From: Vulcanisaeta sp. JCM 16159 | Lineage (GTDB): Archaea; Thermoproteota; Thermoprotei; Thermoproteales; Thermocladiaceae | Assembly: GCF_001316265.1 (NCBI RefSeq) | Contig: NZ_BBDN01000008.1 | Coordinates: 79,619-143,618, forward strand | DNA: 64,000 nt | Reading direction: 5' to 3' | Shown here: piece after piece, positions 38,708-49,423 of the stretch | How positions within the stretch are numbered: position 1 is the stretch's first letter | Layout: each line of letters starts with the position of its first letter | Program-made: the position numbers and the translations under genes | Notes under the pieces: model-generated | The model's database searches: none | The model's input: the letters and a program-made list of their open reading frames with translations, nothing else | Told to the model about the DNA's origin: nothing

Positions 38708-39163
38708 ATGTTGGTGATTAACGTGGTGTCTCTCATAACAATTAAGGAGAAGAGTACCGAAGAGATCCTTGAGGATGTCGACATCAAGTACATCCTAAGG
38801 TGCATACTTAGGCTCTCACCAACCGAGGTTGAGATTTATTACCTATTGCAGAATAAGGCTAAGGAGCCACTAACCGTGGCTGAAATAGCCAAGGAAATGA
38901 ATAAGTCAAGAAGCACAATAGAGAGGTCCCTCGTTAAGCTTGTCCAGCTCGGCCTAATCGCCAGAAGGCCGGTGCTGGCTAAGAATGGAGGCTATACGTA
39001 TGTATACTACACAAAGCCAATAGACTATGTCAAGCAGAAACTATTGCAATTAATTAATGCTTACTATGAGAAATCGAAGCAATTAATTGAGAATCTAACA
39101 TCAGCCGCTTTAATTGAGTCATTGAATAGCATGGCTACTGAGGAGGCGCAAAATAATAATTAA
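38708..39163 (+). CDS. HTH transcription regulator, TrmB-like
   Basis: About 152 residues. A winged helix with LSPTEVEIYYLLQNK and TVAEIAKEMNKSRSTIERSLVKLVQLGLIARR is followed by a C-terminal helix that could form a coiled-coil dimer (VKQKLLQLINAYYEKSKQLI). This is the single-domain TrmB/COG3355 type common in Crenarchaeota. TATA TTTATAAAG at 38683-38691 places the mRNA start near 38711, so either ATG 38708 or GTG 38714 is the start. Intact frame. Target genes unknown. Confidence 0.78.
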   Translation: MLVINVVSLITIKEKSTEEILEDVDIKYILRCILRLSPTEVEIYYLLQNKAKEPLTVAEIAKEMNKSRSTIERSLVKLVQLGLIARRPVLAKNGGYTYVYYTKPIDYVKQKLLQLINAYYEKSKQLIENLTSAALIESLNSMATEEAQNNN

Positions 39164-39197
39164 CATCAACTTGTTACGTTACAATTCATAAATCACC

Positions 39198-39612
39198 TCA
39201 TCCTAATCCTAAATCTACCGTTAAATCTCGTAATCCCTCTTCAATCTCGTACATAACAACGTTCATATCCAGTGTTTTATCGACAATCATTATCAGTGCC
39301 AACTTACCTATGGATTTCACAATTAATAAGTTCTGTCCAAGTGATATGACTAATTCCGATAAGTTTGCCTCGTTCAATACTTTTTTTTAAATTAAGCTCA
39401 AGGTTCCTAATTGAGGATATTATTAAGGCGCCTAACCATTTAGGGTCAACATTAATATCATCCTTCATCCTTGAGTCTATTGTAAATCCATCCATGGTTA
39501 CTAGGGCAACGAATTTTATTAAGTCACTTGATTCGAGGATTTCATTTAGCTTCTTTTGTACATGTTCCGTTAATGTCCTCCTTGATGAGGCGCTATTCGT
39601 TGATGATAGCAC
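39198..39612 (-). CDS. Roadblock/LC7-domain protein (one frame break)
   Basis: About 138 residues. KFVALVTMDGFTIDSRM, LGALIISSIRNLELNLKK and, after the break, VISLGQNLLIVKSIGKLALIMIVD give the alpha-beta pattern of roadblock domains, which regulate small GTPases of the MglA/Rag type in all domains. The break is in an A8 run near 39385. No MglA-type GTPase is next to it; SufT lies upstream on the same strand 85 bases away. TATA-like elements precede 39612. Confidence 0.72.
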
Positions 39613-39697
39613 ATTTTTTTATTTTATGAGATACCCTTTAAATCTTTTATTCATAATGTAAAATACAAGCGTCTAGGTAAATTTATGACAGAAAATA

Positions 39698-40174
39698 TTA
39701 AGTAGTGTTTTCATTAACTCCTTGCTCGTTAGTTTGGCTACCTTGTTCGCCCTGCGTCTTTAACCATTGTTCAACAATGTCATACCCATAAATTGCCTTA
39801 AACATTTCACGCCCTAACTTCGTCATCTTTAATGGAGTCCAGGGTGGGTCAAATATAACATCAATCTCTATATCCTTTGCATCAGGTAATGCCTGCTGTA
39901 TTGCTGCGCCAACCTGGTATGCCAGGTTCTCTGATAATGGGCAACCCACGGCTGTTAGGGTCATTTTTACGTGAACAACCTTATCATTGTCCATCGTTAC
40001 TTCATAAATAAGGCCTAGGTCATAAACATTTATTGGTATTTCGGGGTCGTAGACATTACGTAAGATCTCTATCAACTCCTTAGTCTTATCACCAGGTAGG
40101 TTTGTCTTGAATATTGGTTCCTCAACTTCCTCATTGCTCATTGCATTTGTCATCTCTTCGTTAGACACTGCCAT
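39698..40174 (-). CDS. SufT/MIP18-family iron-sulfur assembly protein
   Basis: 158 residues. ELIEILRNVYDPEIPINVYDLGLIYEV and MTLTAVGCPLSENLAYQVG then VIFDPPWTPLKMT are the hallmark of the DUF59/MIP18 family (SufT, Cia2), which helps mature Fe-S proteins. The N-terminal ~30 residues and C-terminal Gln/Asn-rich tail are variable. ATG 40174 is preceded by GGTGAT and a TATA box at 40205-40214. Intact frame. Confidence 0.9.
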   Translation of the reverse strand: MAVSNEEMTNAMSNEEVEEPIFKTNLPGDKTKELIEILRNVYDPEIPINVYDLGLIYEVTMDNDKVVHVKMTLTAVGCPLSENLAYQVGAAIQQALPDAKDIEIDVIFDPPWTPLKMTKLGREMFKAIYGYDIVEQWLKTQGEQGSQTNEQGVNENTT

Positions 40175-40204
40175 TATTAATCACCAACAGTGTCACGAAA
40201 GCTT

Positions 40205-40280
40205 ACTTATAAACCTATCTAGCTTATTGGTGATAATTACCCGTGGATAGATTGTTATCATTATAGATGGGTTTATAAGC
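40205..40280. promoter_or_regulatory. Divergent promoter region, sufT-like / sua5
   Basis: GTTTATAAGT (minus strand, 40214-40205) faces the SufT gene and GTTTATAAGC (40271-40280) faces sua5, about 25 bases before ATG 40298. The two boxes are nearly identical in sequence. Confidence 0.6.
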
Positions 40281-40285
40281 GTTAA

Positions 40286-41385
<1,100 letters not shown>

Positions 41386-41514
41386 TCAATAAGTGACTCG
41401 GCATTGATTTTCACAAATAAACAATGGCGTTTCAATAATGTCTATTTTCAATGATACATTGTGAATAGATTAAAGTTAAAAATGCGTCATTAATGCCAGT
41501 AATGGGTGAATTAG

Positions 41515-42444
41515 ATGATCACGATAATAGGTAGCGGGCGTGTTGGCGCAACAACGGCTGCCTTCCTAATGTTCTTCGAGCTAGACAACGAGATCACACT
41601 AATAGATGTAATAAAGAATTTGCCTCAGGGTGAGGCTGTTGACTTAAACCATGCGGCTGCCATACTCGGTAAGTCTGTCAGGTTCAAGGGCAGCAATGAC
41701 TACAAGGACATGGAGGGTAGTGACATTGTAATAGTTACTGCAGGTCTCGCTAGAAAACCTGGAATGACTAGGGAGGAGTTAGCAGCCAAGAACGCAGAGA
41801 TAGTGGCCTCGGTGGCTGAGCAGATCAGGAGGTACGCACCGAATTCAATAGTCATAATTACCACAAACCCACTTGATGCAATGGTTTATGTACTCTACAA
41901 GAAACTGGGCTTCCCAAGGAATAGGGTCATTGGCTTCAGCGGTGTGCTAGACTCAAACAGGATGGCCTATTACGCCTCTCAATTAATTGGTATAGCGCCT
42001 GAATCAATAATACCAGTCGTCCTTGGGCAACACGGCGAGAACATGTACCCAGTGCCAGAGGCATCGTTTGTGTACGGCAAGCCACTCACTGAGTTTATAA
42101 CCAAGGAGCAGTACGACGAAATAGTAAAGAAGACAATACAAGCTGGTGCGGAAATAACCAACTTAAGGGGCTTCAGCAGCAATTGGGGTCCAGCGGCTGG
42201 TTTGTCGTTAATGGTCGACTCAATAAAGAAGGATAGGAAGAGGGTATTTGAAGCCTCGGTATATCTAGATGGCGAATATGGCGTAAGGGATGTTTTTGCG
42301 GAGGTTCCCGTTGTACTTGGTAAGAATGGTGTTGAGAAGATAATAGAGCTGAAACTTAATGACGAGCAGAGAAAGAAGTTCCTAGCAAGTGTTGAGGCAA
42401 TAAAGAAGAACCTGGCGCAAGTACCTCCACAGTTCTTATCATAA
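41515..42444 (+). CDS. mdh: Malate dehydrogenase
   Basis: Cytosolic, interconverts malate and oxaloacetate. NAD(P) motif GSGRVGATTAAF at residues 6-17, acid at LIDVIKN, TAGLARKPGMTREELAAKN, the catalytic loop with VITTNPLDAMVY, FSGVLDSNRM with the Arg, and LGQHGENMYPV with the catalytic His. 309 residues, intact. The start is preceded by GGGTGAATTAG (SD GGTGA) before ATG 41515, so this gene has a leader. It belongs to the [LDH-like] MDH group of Thermoproteales, and could act in the TCA or dicarboxylate-hydroxybutyrate route. Confidence 0.95.
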   Translation: MITIIGSGRVGATTAAFLMFFELDNEITLIDVIKNLPQGEAVDLNHAAAILGKSVRFKGSNDYKDMEGSDIVIVTAGLARKPGMTREELAAKNAEIVASVAEQIRRYAPNSIVIITTNPLDAMVYVLYKKLGFPRNRVIGFSGVLDSNRMAYYASQLIGIAPESIIPVVLGQHGENMYPVPEASFVYGKPLTEFITKEQYDEIVKKTIQAGAEITNLRGFSSNWGPAAGLSLMVDSIKKDRKRVFEASVYLDGEYGVRDVFAEVPVVLGKNGVEKIIELKLNDEQRKKFLASVEAIKKNLAQVPPQFLS

Positions 42445-42476
42445 GTGCCCCAACTTTATGATTAAATTAATAAAAA

Positions 42477-42906
42477 TTAAGCTAAGTTGTTCATAAATTT
42501 TCTAATGTTCTCCCGCAGTGCATTAATAATACTCGATAATAGTTCCTCATGATATAGCATGTACTTAATGAGGGTTTTTATAGCCGTTTCAGGATCATTA
42601 ATATAATTACTTATGAACTCAGGATCATTAACCAATGCGATGCCATCTTTCACATTTTTTTATAAAACCATTAAGTAAGAGTGAAGTATTACCATCCACG
42701 CAATCCTTCAATCTTAACATGTTATCTAGCATTCTATCCTCCTTATCTAGGTGGTCCCTTACCGCATTTAGTAATTGGTCATGCACATCGTTTACACTCC
42801 TTGCCCTAATTATTAGTAAGAAAATCATGTAATGTTCAATAACCGCCACCGAGTAAAAGGTCATTACTGCATTAAGCAGATCCTCAATGCATTCCATATT
42901 CCTCAT
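42477..42906 (-). CDS. Helical hypothetical protein (one frame break)
   Basis: About 143 residues, mostly alpha-helix, with LLNAVMTFYSVAVIEHYMIFLLI and VHDQLLNAVRDHLDKEDRMLDNML, then after the break DPEFISNYINDPETAIKTLIKYMLY. The break is in the A7 run near 42660. Length of conserved-looking helix on both sides supports one gene. No family recognised; it could be a small regulatory bundle. Confidence 0.5.
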
Positions 42907-42942
42907 TACTAAGGTATCGATAAACCATTACTAATTTAATCA

Positions 42943-43185
42943 TCACTTCTTCGCGCCCTTCTTAACTTCACCAACGACTTCGCCATACATGCTTATTGAG
43001 AATTGCTTACCGCATTTGGGACAGGTTATTGAAATACCCATGTTATACCAGGACTCACCCATCTCGACTTCAAATACATGGCCGCAGTATGGGCACTTAG
43101 CCCTAATTCTTAACATTCTTTCTGGTACACCGCCAGAGTACTCCCAGTCCTCGGGGAACTGCCACTCTTCTCCTTCGCCACTCAT
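42943..43185 (-). CDS. Zinc-ribbon protein
   Basis: 80 residues. CPYCGHVFEVEM and CPKCGKQFSISM form a four-Cys zinc ribbon; the rest is acidic N terminus and Lys-rich C terminus (EVKKGAKK). Small archaeal zinc ribbons of this kind are often RNA polymerase, transcription or ribosome-associated, but this one is not identified. Intact frame; TATA-like TTTTTAAT upstream at 43204-43212. Confidence 0.75.
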   Translation of the reverse strand: MSGEGEEWQFPEDWEYSGGVPERMLRIRAKCPYCGHVFEVEMGESWYNMGISITCPKCGKQFSISMYGEVVGEVKKGAKK

Positions 43186-43335
43186 CGGCTTGAGCGCTAG
43201 TTAGTGAATTAAAAACATTACTATTTACGGGTTACGAATACTAAGCCTTTACTGGCCTTCAATGGTTGTTCATAATCCCATTGTGGTATGGCCCAATTAG
43301 TGTTTTAAATTACCAATCTTTGAAATGCATTAGCA

Positions 43336-44032
43336 ATGAGAGTTTGTTCCTTGTTTTCGGGTGGTAAGGACTCAACCTACGCCCTGCACTGGGCCGTGCT
43401 TAAGGGCTTCGATGTTGCTTGCCTACTCACGTTAAGGCCTTACCGCGTTGATTCTTGGATGTTTCATTACCCAAATGTCGAGTGGACGAGATACCAAGCA
43501 AAAGCCCTGGGTATTCCCCAGGTTATTCACGACACTAGCGGTGTTAAAGACCTCGAGCTTGAGGACTTGAAAAATGCCTTTGAAAGTGTTAAGAGCGAAT
43601 TTGGGATTAATGGCATAGTGACGGGGGCTTTATTATCCGATTATCAGAGGATGATGATTAATATCATCGCCCACGAACTAAACTTAAGGGTTTATTCACC
43701 ATTATGGAGAAAAAGCCAGGTTAATTATTTAAGGGATTTATATAGCCATGGTTTTAGGTTCGTATTAACATCGATAAGCACCATGTATAAGCCCCAGGTT
43801 ACTTGGTAAGGTATTAACGCTTAGTGATATTGAGGAGCTAATAGGCGCTGCGTTAAAGTACGGTTTCAATCCTGCACTGGAGGGTGGTGAGGGGGAGACA
43901 TTCGTTGTTGATGCACCGTTATTTAGGGAGAGAATAGTTATTGATGATGGCGAGGTTCGTAAGTTGGACCAATACTCATGGATTTACGTAATTAGGTCCT
44001 TGCATTTAGAACCAAAGGTTTTAGTTGAGTAA
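43336..44032 (+). CDS. dph6: Diphthine-ammonia ligase, Dph6-type (one frame break)
   Basis: Last step of diphthamide synthesis on elongation factor 2: ATP-dependent amidation of diphthine. The adenylation PP-loop [16 protein letters not shown] is at the N terminus; [31 protein letters not shown] is the ATP_bind_4 signature. The break is near 43797, after which [15 protein letters not shown] and [15 protein letters not shown] continue. Joined length ~231 is normal. TATA-like TTTTAAATTA lies about 27 bases before ATG 43336. Single gene upstream of an amidohydrolase. Confidence 0.9.
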
Positions 44033-44056
44033 TAGCGCGAGATTAATGACCTTAGC

Positions 44057-45394
44057 ATGGGCTATTTACTTAGGAATTGTGATTTTGTATTAACATGGGT
44101 CAATGATGAATTAAGGATACTCAATAATGTGGATATAGCGATCGATGATGGATTAATAGTAAACATTGGTACCATAAATGGGGGTGGGTTCGAAAGGATT
44201 GATTGTTCTGGCCATGTAGCAATGCCTGGACTTGTTAATGCCCATACGCACACGCCGATGTCCCTGTTGAGAGGTTTCTATGACGATGCCGAGTTAATGA
44301 CGTGGCTTGGTAGGATGTGGAGTGTGGAGCGTGAGTTGCCCAGGGATATTATTACCCTTAGTAGTGAGTTGTCGATCATCGAAATGATCATGAATGGCAC
44401 AACGGCGTTCATAGACATGTACCTCTACCCAGATGCAACAGCGGATGTCGTGTTAAAATATGGGTTAAGGGCTGCCCTAGGTCCTACATTCATAGATACG
44501 TTGGTAAATCCTACGTTAGTTGAGAATGAATTAAGGAATTTCATGAGTAAATATGGTTATTCGCAATTGATAAAGCCAATAATCAATGTCCATAGTATCT
44601 ATGCAGTGAGTAAGGGCACGTTACTGAGAATTAAGGAGTTAAGCAATGAGCTTAACTTGCCAATGCAGATACACGTGTCTGAAACAAGGGATGAGGTTTA
44701 CGAGGTTAGGAAAAGGTACGGTATGTTTCCTGTGGAATATTTAAACTCACTGGGTCTAGTATCCAACAAGTCCCACCTCGTTCATTTAGGTTGGGTCACT
44801 AACTGGGAGTTGAGTATCATAGCCAGAGCTAATGCACGTGTGGTTCATGCACCGACATCGAACATGAAGTTAGCCACTGCGGGTCACTTCCCAATGAGGG
44901 AGTTAATGGACGCGGGTGTCATAGTGACGTTAGGTACTGATGGGCCTGCCAGCAATAACTCGCTTGATATGTTTAGAGAAATGAAAATGGCAGTACTACT
45001 TCAAAGGCACTCATATTGGGATGTAAGTATAAAGGCCATGCATGCATTTAAGGCAGCAACCCTTAATGGATATAGGTTACTAGGTATTAGGGGTGGTTGT
45101 ATAAGCAATGGTTGTGTGGCGGATTTAGTACTACTTGATTTAAGTAGCCCAAGACTTCAACCAATTAGAAATGATAATGTATTATCGAACATCGTTTATT
45201 CGGCTGATGGTTCGGACGTGGATATGGTTATTGTTAATGGTAAGGTGATTTATGACAAGTCCAGGGATTACTGGGCATTAAAGGAGCGGGCGAGGAGTAT
45301 TGGAGAGAGACTTAATGACTTTATTAAGAAATTTTTTATGACATATAAAGCCTGGCTCATGGAAATGGGTCACTTGGTAAGTGGGCTACAATGA
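44057..45394 (+). CDS. Amidohydrolase, deaminase type (SAH/MTA/5'-deoxyadenosine deaminase-like)
   Basis: 445 residues, intact. The metal motif PGLVNAHTHTPMSLLRG, then HVSETRDEV and LVHLGWVTNWELS, and TLGTDGPASNNSLD are the order of the S-adenosylhomocysteine/methylthioadenosine deaminase and TrzA/AtzB group. ADLVLLDLSSP marks the C-terminal beta domain. In archaea such enzymes recycle nucleoside by-products of radical SAM reactions; the preference among SAH, MTA and 5'-deoxyadenosine is not visible. It starts 25 bases after Dph6 and its 3' end overlaps the converging isoaspartyl peptidase by 38 bases. Confidence 0.87.
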   Translation: MGYLLRNCDFVLTWVNDELRILNNVDIAIDDGLIVNIGTINGGGFERIDCSGHVAMPGLVNAHTHTPMSLLRGFYDDAELMTWLGRMWSVERELPRDIITLSSELSIIEMIMNGTTAFIDMYLYPDATADVVLKYGLRAALGPTFIDTLVNPTLVENELRNFMSKYGYSQLIKPIINVHSIYAVSKGTLLRIKELSNELNLPMQIHVSETRDEVYEVRKRYGMFPVEYLNSLGLVSNKSHLVHLGWVTNWELSIIARANARVVHAPTSNMKLATAGHFPMRELMDAGVIVTLGTDGPASNNSLDMFREMKMAVLLQRHSYWDVSIKAMHAFKAATLNGYRLLGIRGGCISNGCVADLVLLDLSSPRLQPIRNDNVLSNIVYSADGSDVDMVIVNGKVIYDKSRDYWALKERARSIGERLNDFIKKFFMTYKAWLMEMGHLVSGLQ

Positions 45395-46309
45395 CCTTAC
45401 CCATGCCCTCCCTACTCCATGCCCTACCCATGACCTCCGTATTGAACGCTGACGCCACATTACCAGAGCTATCAATCGCAATCAACCCAATATTACCTGG
45501 ACCAAATAACTTGGTAACGTAATCAACAACCTGCCTAACAGCATCATTAATTCTAACGCCGCTCCTAACTAACGTAGCCACCCTAAACGACGCCATGGCT
45601 CTAATTATGAACTCCCCAATGCCCGTGGCCGATACAGCACATACGTTATTCTCAGCCCAGTAACCTGCACCTGCTAATGGTGAGTCACCTACTCTGCCGG
45701 GCCACTTAAGTATTGTACCCCCCGTGGACGTTGCAGCGGCTAGATTGCCGTCCCTATCAATCGCAACAGCGCCAACCGTACCTAGTAAGCCTAATTTCCT
45801 GGCGAGGTCCGCGTTCTTCTCGTATCGCGAACGTAAGTTCCTAATAAGGGATTTGTACCTATTAATTTTAATTTCGTTAATTAACTCCGTTGATGGCACC
45901 CAAAGACCGAATTGCTTAGCCAATTCCTCAGCTCCGTCTCCGGTTATTAATACGTGGTCGGTCCTCTCCATGACAAGCCTGGCGAGTCTTATAGTGTTTA
46001 TCACGTGCTTGACAGATGCCACAGCCCCAACACTTAGGTCCTTACCCCACATTACACCGGCGTCTTGTTCAACCTCACCATATAGGTTCAACACGGAGCC
46101 TCTGCCGGCGTCGTAGGATCCGTCGAATTCCATGACGGTGACTGCCTCGACAACCATATCCAAGGCATTACCTTTTTTTTGGCCGCTTCTAGTCCTGCAT
46201 TTACTGCATTTGATAAACCGCTTAAATATCTTCGTCTATGTTCCTCATTGGTAAAGTAGCTGAGCCCTCCTGCGCCGCCATGTACTGCTATCGTGGCTTT
46301 AATACTCAT
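45357..46309 (-). CDS. Isoaspartyl peptidase/L-asparaginase, Ntn-hydrolase (one frame break)
   Basis: N-terminal nucleophile hydrolase of the T2 family that self-cleaves. IAVHGGAGGLSYF starts the alpha chain; the nucleophile Thr is in LLGTVGAVAID, and AATSTGG and ATGIGEFIIRA are conserved. The frame breaks in an A8/T8 run near 46178, joining AAKK to GNALDMVVEAVTVME. ATG 46309 is used rather than the upstream ATG 46369, which adds 20 residues before the conserved start. It degrades asparagine or isoaspartyl peptides. Confidence 0.9.
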
Positions 46310-46440
46310 CAGTCCATGCAGTAATGAGTGTTTATATTGTTTATCATGGTATTTATTGTATATTATCAAGTATTATATGAGTAATTCATTAATTTAGGAA
46401 CATAAACTGATTTTTAGTTAAGGTCAATAACCAATAATGT

Positions 46441-47001
46441 ATGTCGAGTAAATTAACGAAGACCGAGGAATTAGCTGCTAAGCTTTACTTTAATGAGGGA
46501 TTGAAACCTAAAGAAATAGCACAGAAGCTTGGCATATCCGTAAACACCGTGTACAAGGCAATATCTAAATACAGGGCTTTCACGAAAAACGTAGATCAAT
46601 CATTAAACCAAGTAGGTAATGATAGGCAAATGAGTAATAGTCCTCAGGTAAGTGATAGTCCATATGTATTGAGTAATTATGGTGGTATATTTAACGTAAG
46701 TCTTTCAATTATTTCAGGATTACCAGTGCCTCAATCTAAGAATGATTTCTTATATGAAGACACTTATCAAGGTGAATTAATTAAGGAGTTGAAATCCCTT
46801 AAGGAATTAATAGGTAAGCTTATTGAGAAGGTTGAGGAATTAGAGAAGAAAAATAGAGATAATAGTTGCCTTCCTAATTTTGAGAAGGGGCAGGATTATG
46901 TCATTAGTACTAATGATAAGCAACCTAGTGATGATTCGTTGCCTGAATTCATACGAGACAATCCATGGATTGACGTGATCAAGTCAATACATAGCACCTA
47001 A
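46441..47001 (+). CDS. HTH protein with C-terminal coiled coil
   Basis: 186 residues. A N-terminal helix-turn-helix of the sigma-70 region 4/transposase type (KPKEIAQKLGISVNTVYKAI) at residues ~23-42, then a Ser/Asn/Pro-rich linker, a coiled coil (LIKELKSLKELIGKLIEKVEELEKK) at ~115-140, and an acidic C terminus. It looks like a DNA-binding adaptor that pairs with something through the coil. TATA-like element at ~46410-46417 places a leaderless start at 46441. The next gene, 90 bases on, is a membrane P-loop protein. Confidence 0.65.
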   Translation: MSSKLTKTEELAAKLYFNEGLKPKEIAQKLGISVNTVYKAISKYRAFTKNVDQSLNQVGNDRQMSNSPQVSDSPYVLSNYGGIFNVSLSIISGLPVPQSKNDFLYEDTYQGELIKELKSLKELIGKLIEKVEELEKKNRDNSCLPNFEKGQDYVISTNDKQPSDDSLPEFIRDNPWIDVIKSIHST

Positions 47002-47004
47002 CCT

Positions 47005-47042
47005 TCATTTTTGCTTTTTCCTGGTTTTATTTCTTTTCTTTC
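47005..47042 (+). terminator. T-rich terminator after the HTH gene
   Basis: Five T-tracts of 3-5 T in 38 bases (CATTTTTGC, GCTTTTTCC, GGTTTTATTTC, CTTTTC, CTTTC) follow the stop codon, as expected for intrinsic archaeal termination at poly-U, before the TATA box at 47063-47070. Confidence 0.5.
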
Positions 47043-47062
47043 AATTAATATTGAGAAAATGG

Positions 47063-47070
47063 TTTATAAA
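47063..47070 (+). promoter_or_regulatory. TATA box of the membrane P-loop gene
   Basis: TTTATAAA is centred about 26 bases before GTG 47092, supporting a separate leaderless transcript. Confidence 0.55.
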
Positions 47071-47091
47071 AGGTATTTTTAACTTCATTTT

Positions 47092-49398
47092 GTGAAACAG
47101 AACGTACTAACGAGTATACTTTATACTTTAATGGATATTATCACGACTACGGTGTTGTACCTAGTCTTCCCAATAATATCGCCTTACATATTTATGATAT
47201 TATTAATCCTGGTAGCTGCGTTATCGGCTTTTAAGAGGTATGGTGTGGTAACGGCTATTATAATAACGTATGTAATATTGGCATTTATAACCACCTTAAG
47301 TCGTTCGTTAATACTATTAATACCATTACTACTGCTTACCTACTTAATAACTGAGGCCGGCATCATTAATGACATAGCCGTAATATCATGGACCCTACTC
47401 TTCACGCCATTTTACTGGTTATCAATACCTCTTTCAATAGCACCGTCAGTAAAGGGATATAGCATTAGGTCCATTATTATTTTTTTCACTATTATCATTA
47501 CTATACGTAATTGGCGCCGCGTATCAAGGCATTTTATGGACCCCCATAACAATGTTTCATGTAACGAATTTAAGCCTTGTCCAGGGCATTGAACAACTTA
47601 TGTCTGTATCTCCAGGGGACTTGTCTGCCGTGTTTAAGGAATTAAGTGATGCGGTGCTTTACCTGGTATTCGTAATAATAATTGCGGTACCTACCTTAAT
47701 AGGTAAATACTTACCAAGATTAAGCATGAATTGGTCAATGAACACGGAGGTGCACCAAGCTATTATGAATATATTACCACAGTTAATAACAGCATCTCTA
47801 CTCTACATACCATTAATTGACGGTACATGGAATTACACAATAACACCCTTAATCATTGTTGGTTCACTTATTATTGGACTTGGAACCTACGTGCTTGATA
47901 TCGCCCAAATAAGGCTTGGCGCCGGATCCCAGGCTATACCACGTGCAAATAAGAAACCACCGATGATAATACCGGTGACTGATGCGTCGATGATTATTGA
48001 GTATAGTTATTGGGCAAAGAAACTGCCTAAGGATGACATCGACCTCGTTAACACGGTGGCGAATACCCTAACCAAGACCGGGATAGTCGCATTAAATGCA
48101 TCGTTACCTCAGGATAAGATAGAGATAATCGCCAAGGTACTGTTTGGAGTAATTAGGGCTAAGGGTTTCATAATTAAGGGTGATTTTAACGAATTATCTG
48201 ATGATATTAACTGGTTCACTAGGACCAATGAGAGATCATTACTTGTATTGATCCCCAATGAGGTAAGTAAGGACCTAATAACTAAGTTAATTGAGCATAA
48301 TAAGCAAACTAAGCTATACGCATTGATAATAAATGGCAATAGTAATGCCCTAAATAGATTGAGGAAGTACGGTATTGAGGTCGTAAACTACAGCGTGCCT
48401 CAGGGCGTTGAGTCAAGGCAGATACAGACTAAGTTCATTGAAGAGGGTAAAACTGAGCAAAGTGACACTGCTAGGCCTATTAACGTAAGTACCCCCAGTA
48501 ATAATGTAGGCAGGGATAGTCAAGGAATTAGCCAATCAATTGTGGGTACCGAAAGCGGTACAAAATTAGCCAAGGTAGACGGTGAATTAGGTACGGGTAA
48601 AGGTACTGGGGCAACAGCCAATCTCTTACAGCCGAAGGAGGTCATCGCCAGGGAGGAGAAGTCTGCCGAGTCACCTAAGCCGCAAGTGCCTACGGAAAAG
48701 AAGGAAGCAGTGAAGGAAAAAACCAAGGCAAAGGGTAAGGGCGTTAGCGGCAATGTGGTTATTACGTTAGATCCCGTAGATTTAATAGACATGAATGTAA
48801 AATCCAAGTTAATTGATTATATTGATTCCTCTATTAGATTGAGAGATATGATGAGTAACCTCGGGCTTAGGTACATAACATCAATACTAATAATAGGCCC
48901 GCCTAGGTCGGGAAAGACCGCGTTGATAAATCATGTAGCCAAGCACCTAGGTGTGCAAATAATTAATTATAAAGACCCAAGTATCTCCATTACTGATAAT
49001 GCGGTGATTCATGTACCAAACCTTGACAAGGCCATTAATGAGGATTTAAACCATATAACAAGGCTCCTAAATATAGCAAAGGCCAAGCACTTAGTTATTG
49101 TATTTGAGAGTAGTAACCCATGGGCCTTAGATCCTAACTTCATTAAGAAGAGTATCGACGTTGTAATACCCGTGTTACCAGCACCTGACGGCTACGTTAA
49201 TGAGATTATTCAAAACAAGCTTAAGGTTAGTAATAATAGAGACCAGGAAATAATTAGAGGTATAATTAAAACATGCCCTGCTGTTGAGGCAATAGAGAAA
49301 ATAAGGCTTTACACATCCTCTGGGATGGTGCGAGCATAATTTGTGAGGACGTTTTTAGGAAGTACCAGGACTTTACTCAGTCATTAGTGTTTAAATAA
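47092..49398 (+). CDS. Large membrane protein with cytoplasmic P-loop ATPase domain (two frame breaks)
   Basis: About 769 residues when joined. Residues 1-270: six or more hydrophobic helices ([69 protein letters not shown]). Then ~180 residues of a soluble alpha/beta region, a ~130-residue Ser/Thr/Lys-rich linker, and a P-loop domain with Walker [16 protein letters not shown] and [14 protein letters not shown]. Breaks: a T7 run near 47488 and near 49323 (RLYTSSG into [12 protein letters not shown]). The C-terminal half looks AAA-like but lacks clear sensor motifs. I do not recognise the family. Confidence 0.65.
49390..49397 (+). promoter_or_regulatory. TATA box of hemC
   Basis: TTTAAATA overlaps the stop of the preceding gene and is centred about 28 bases before ATG 49424, fitting a leaderless hemC mRNA. 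Confidence 0.5.
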
Positions 49399-49423
49399 TT
49401 GTGTTTATCGGCATTATCACGTA

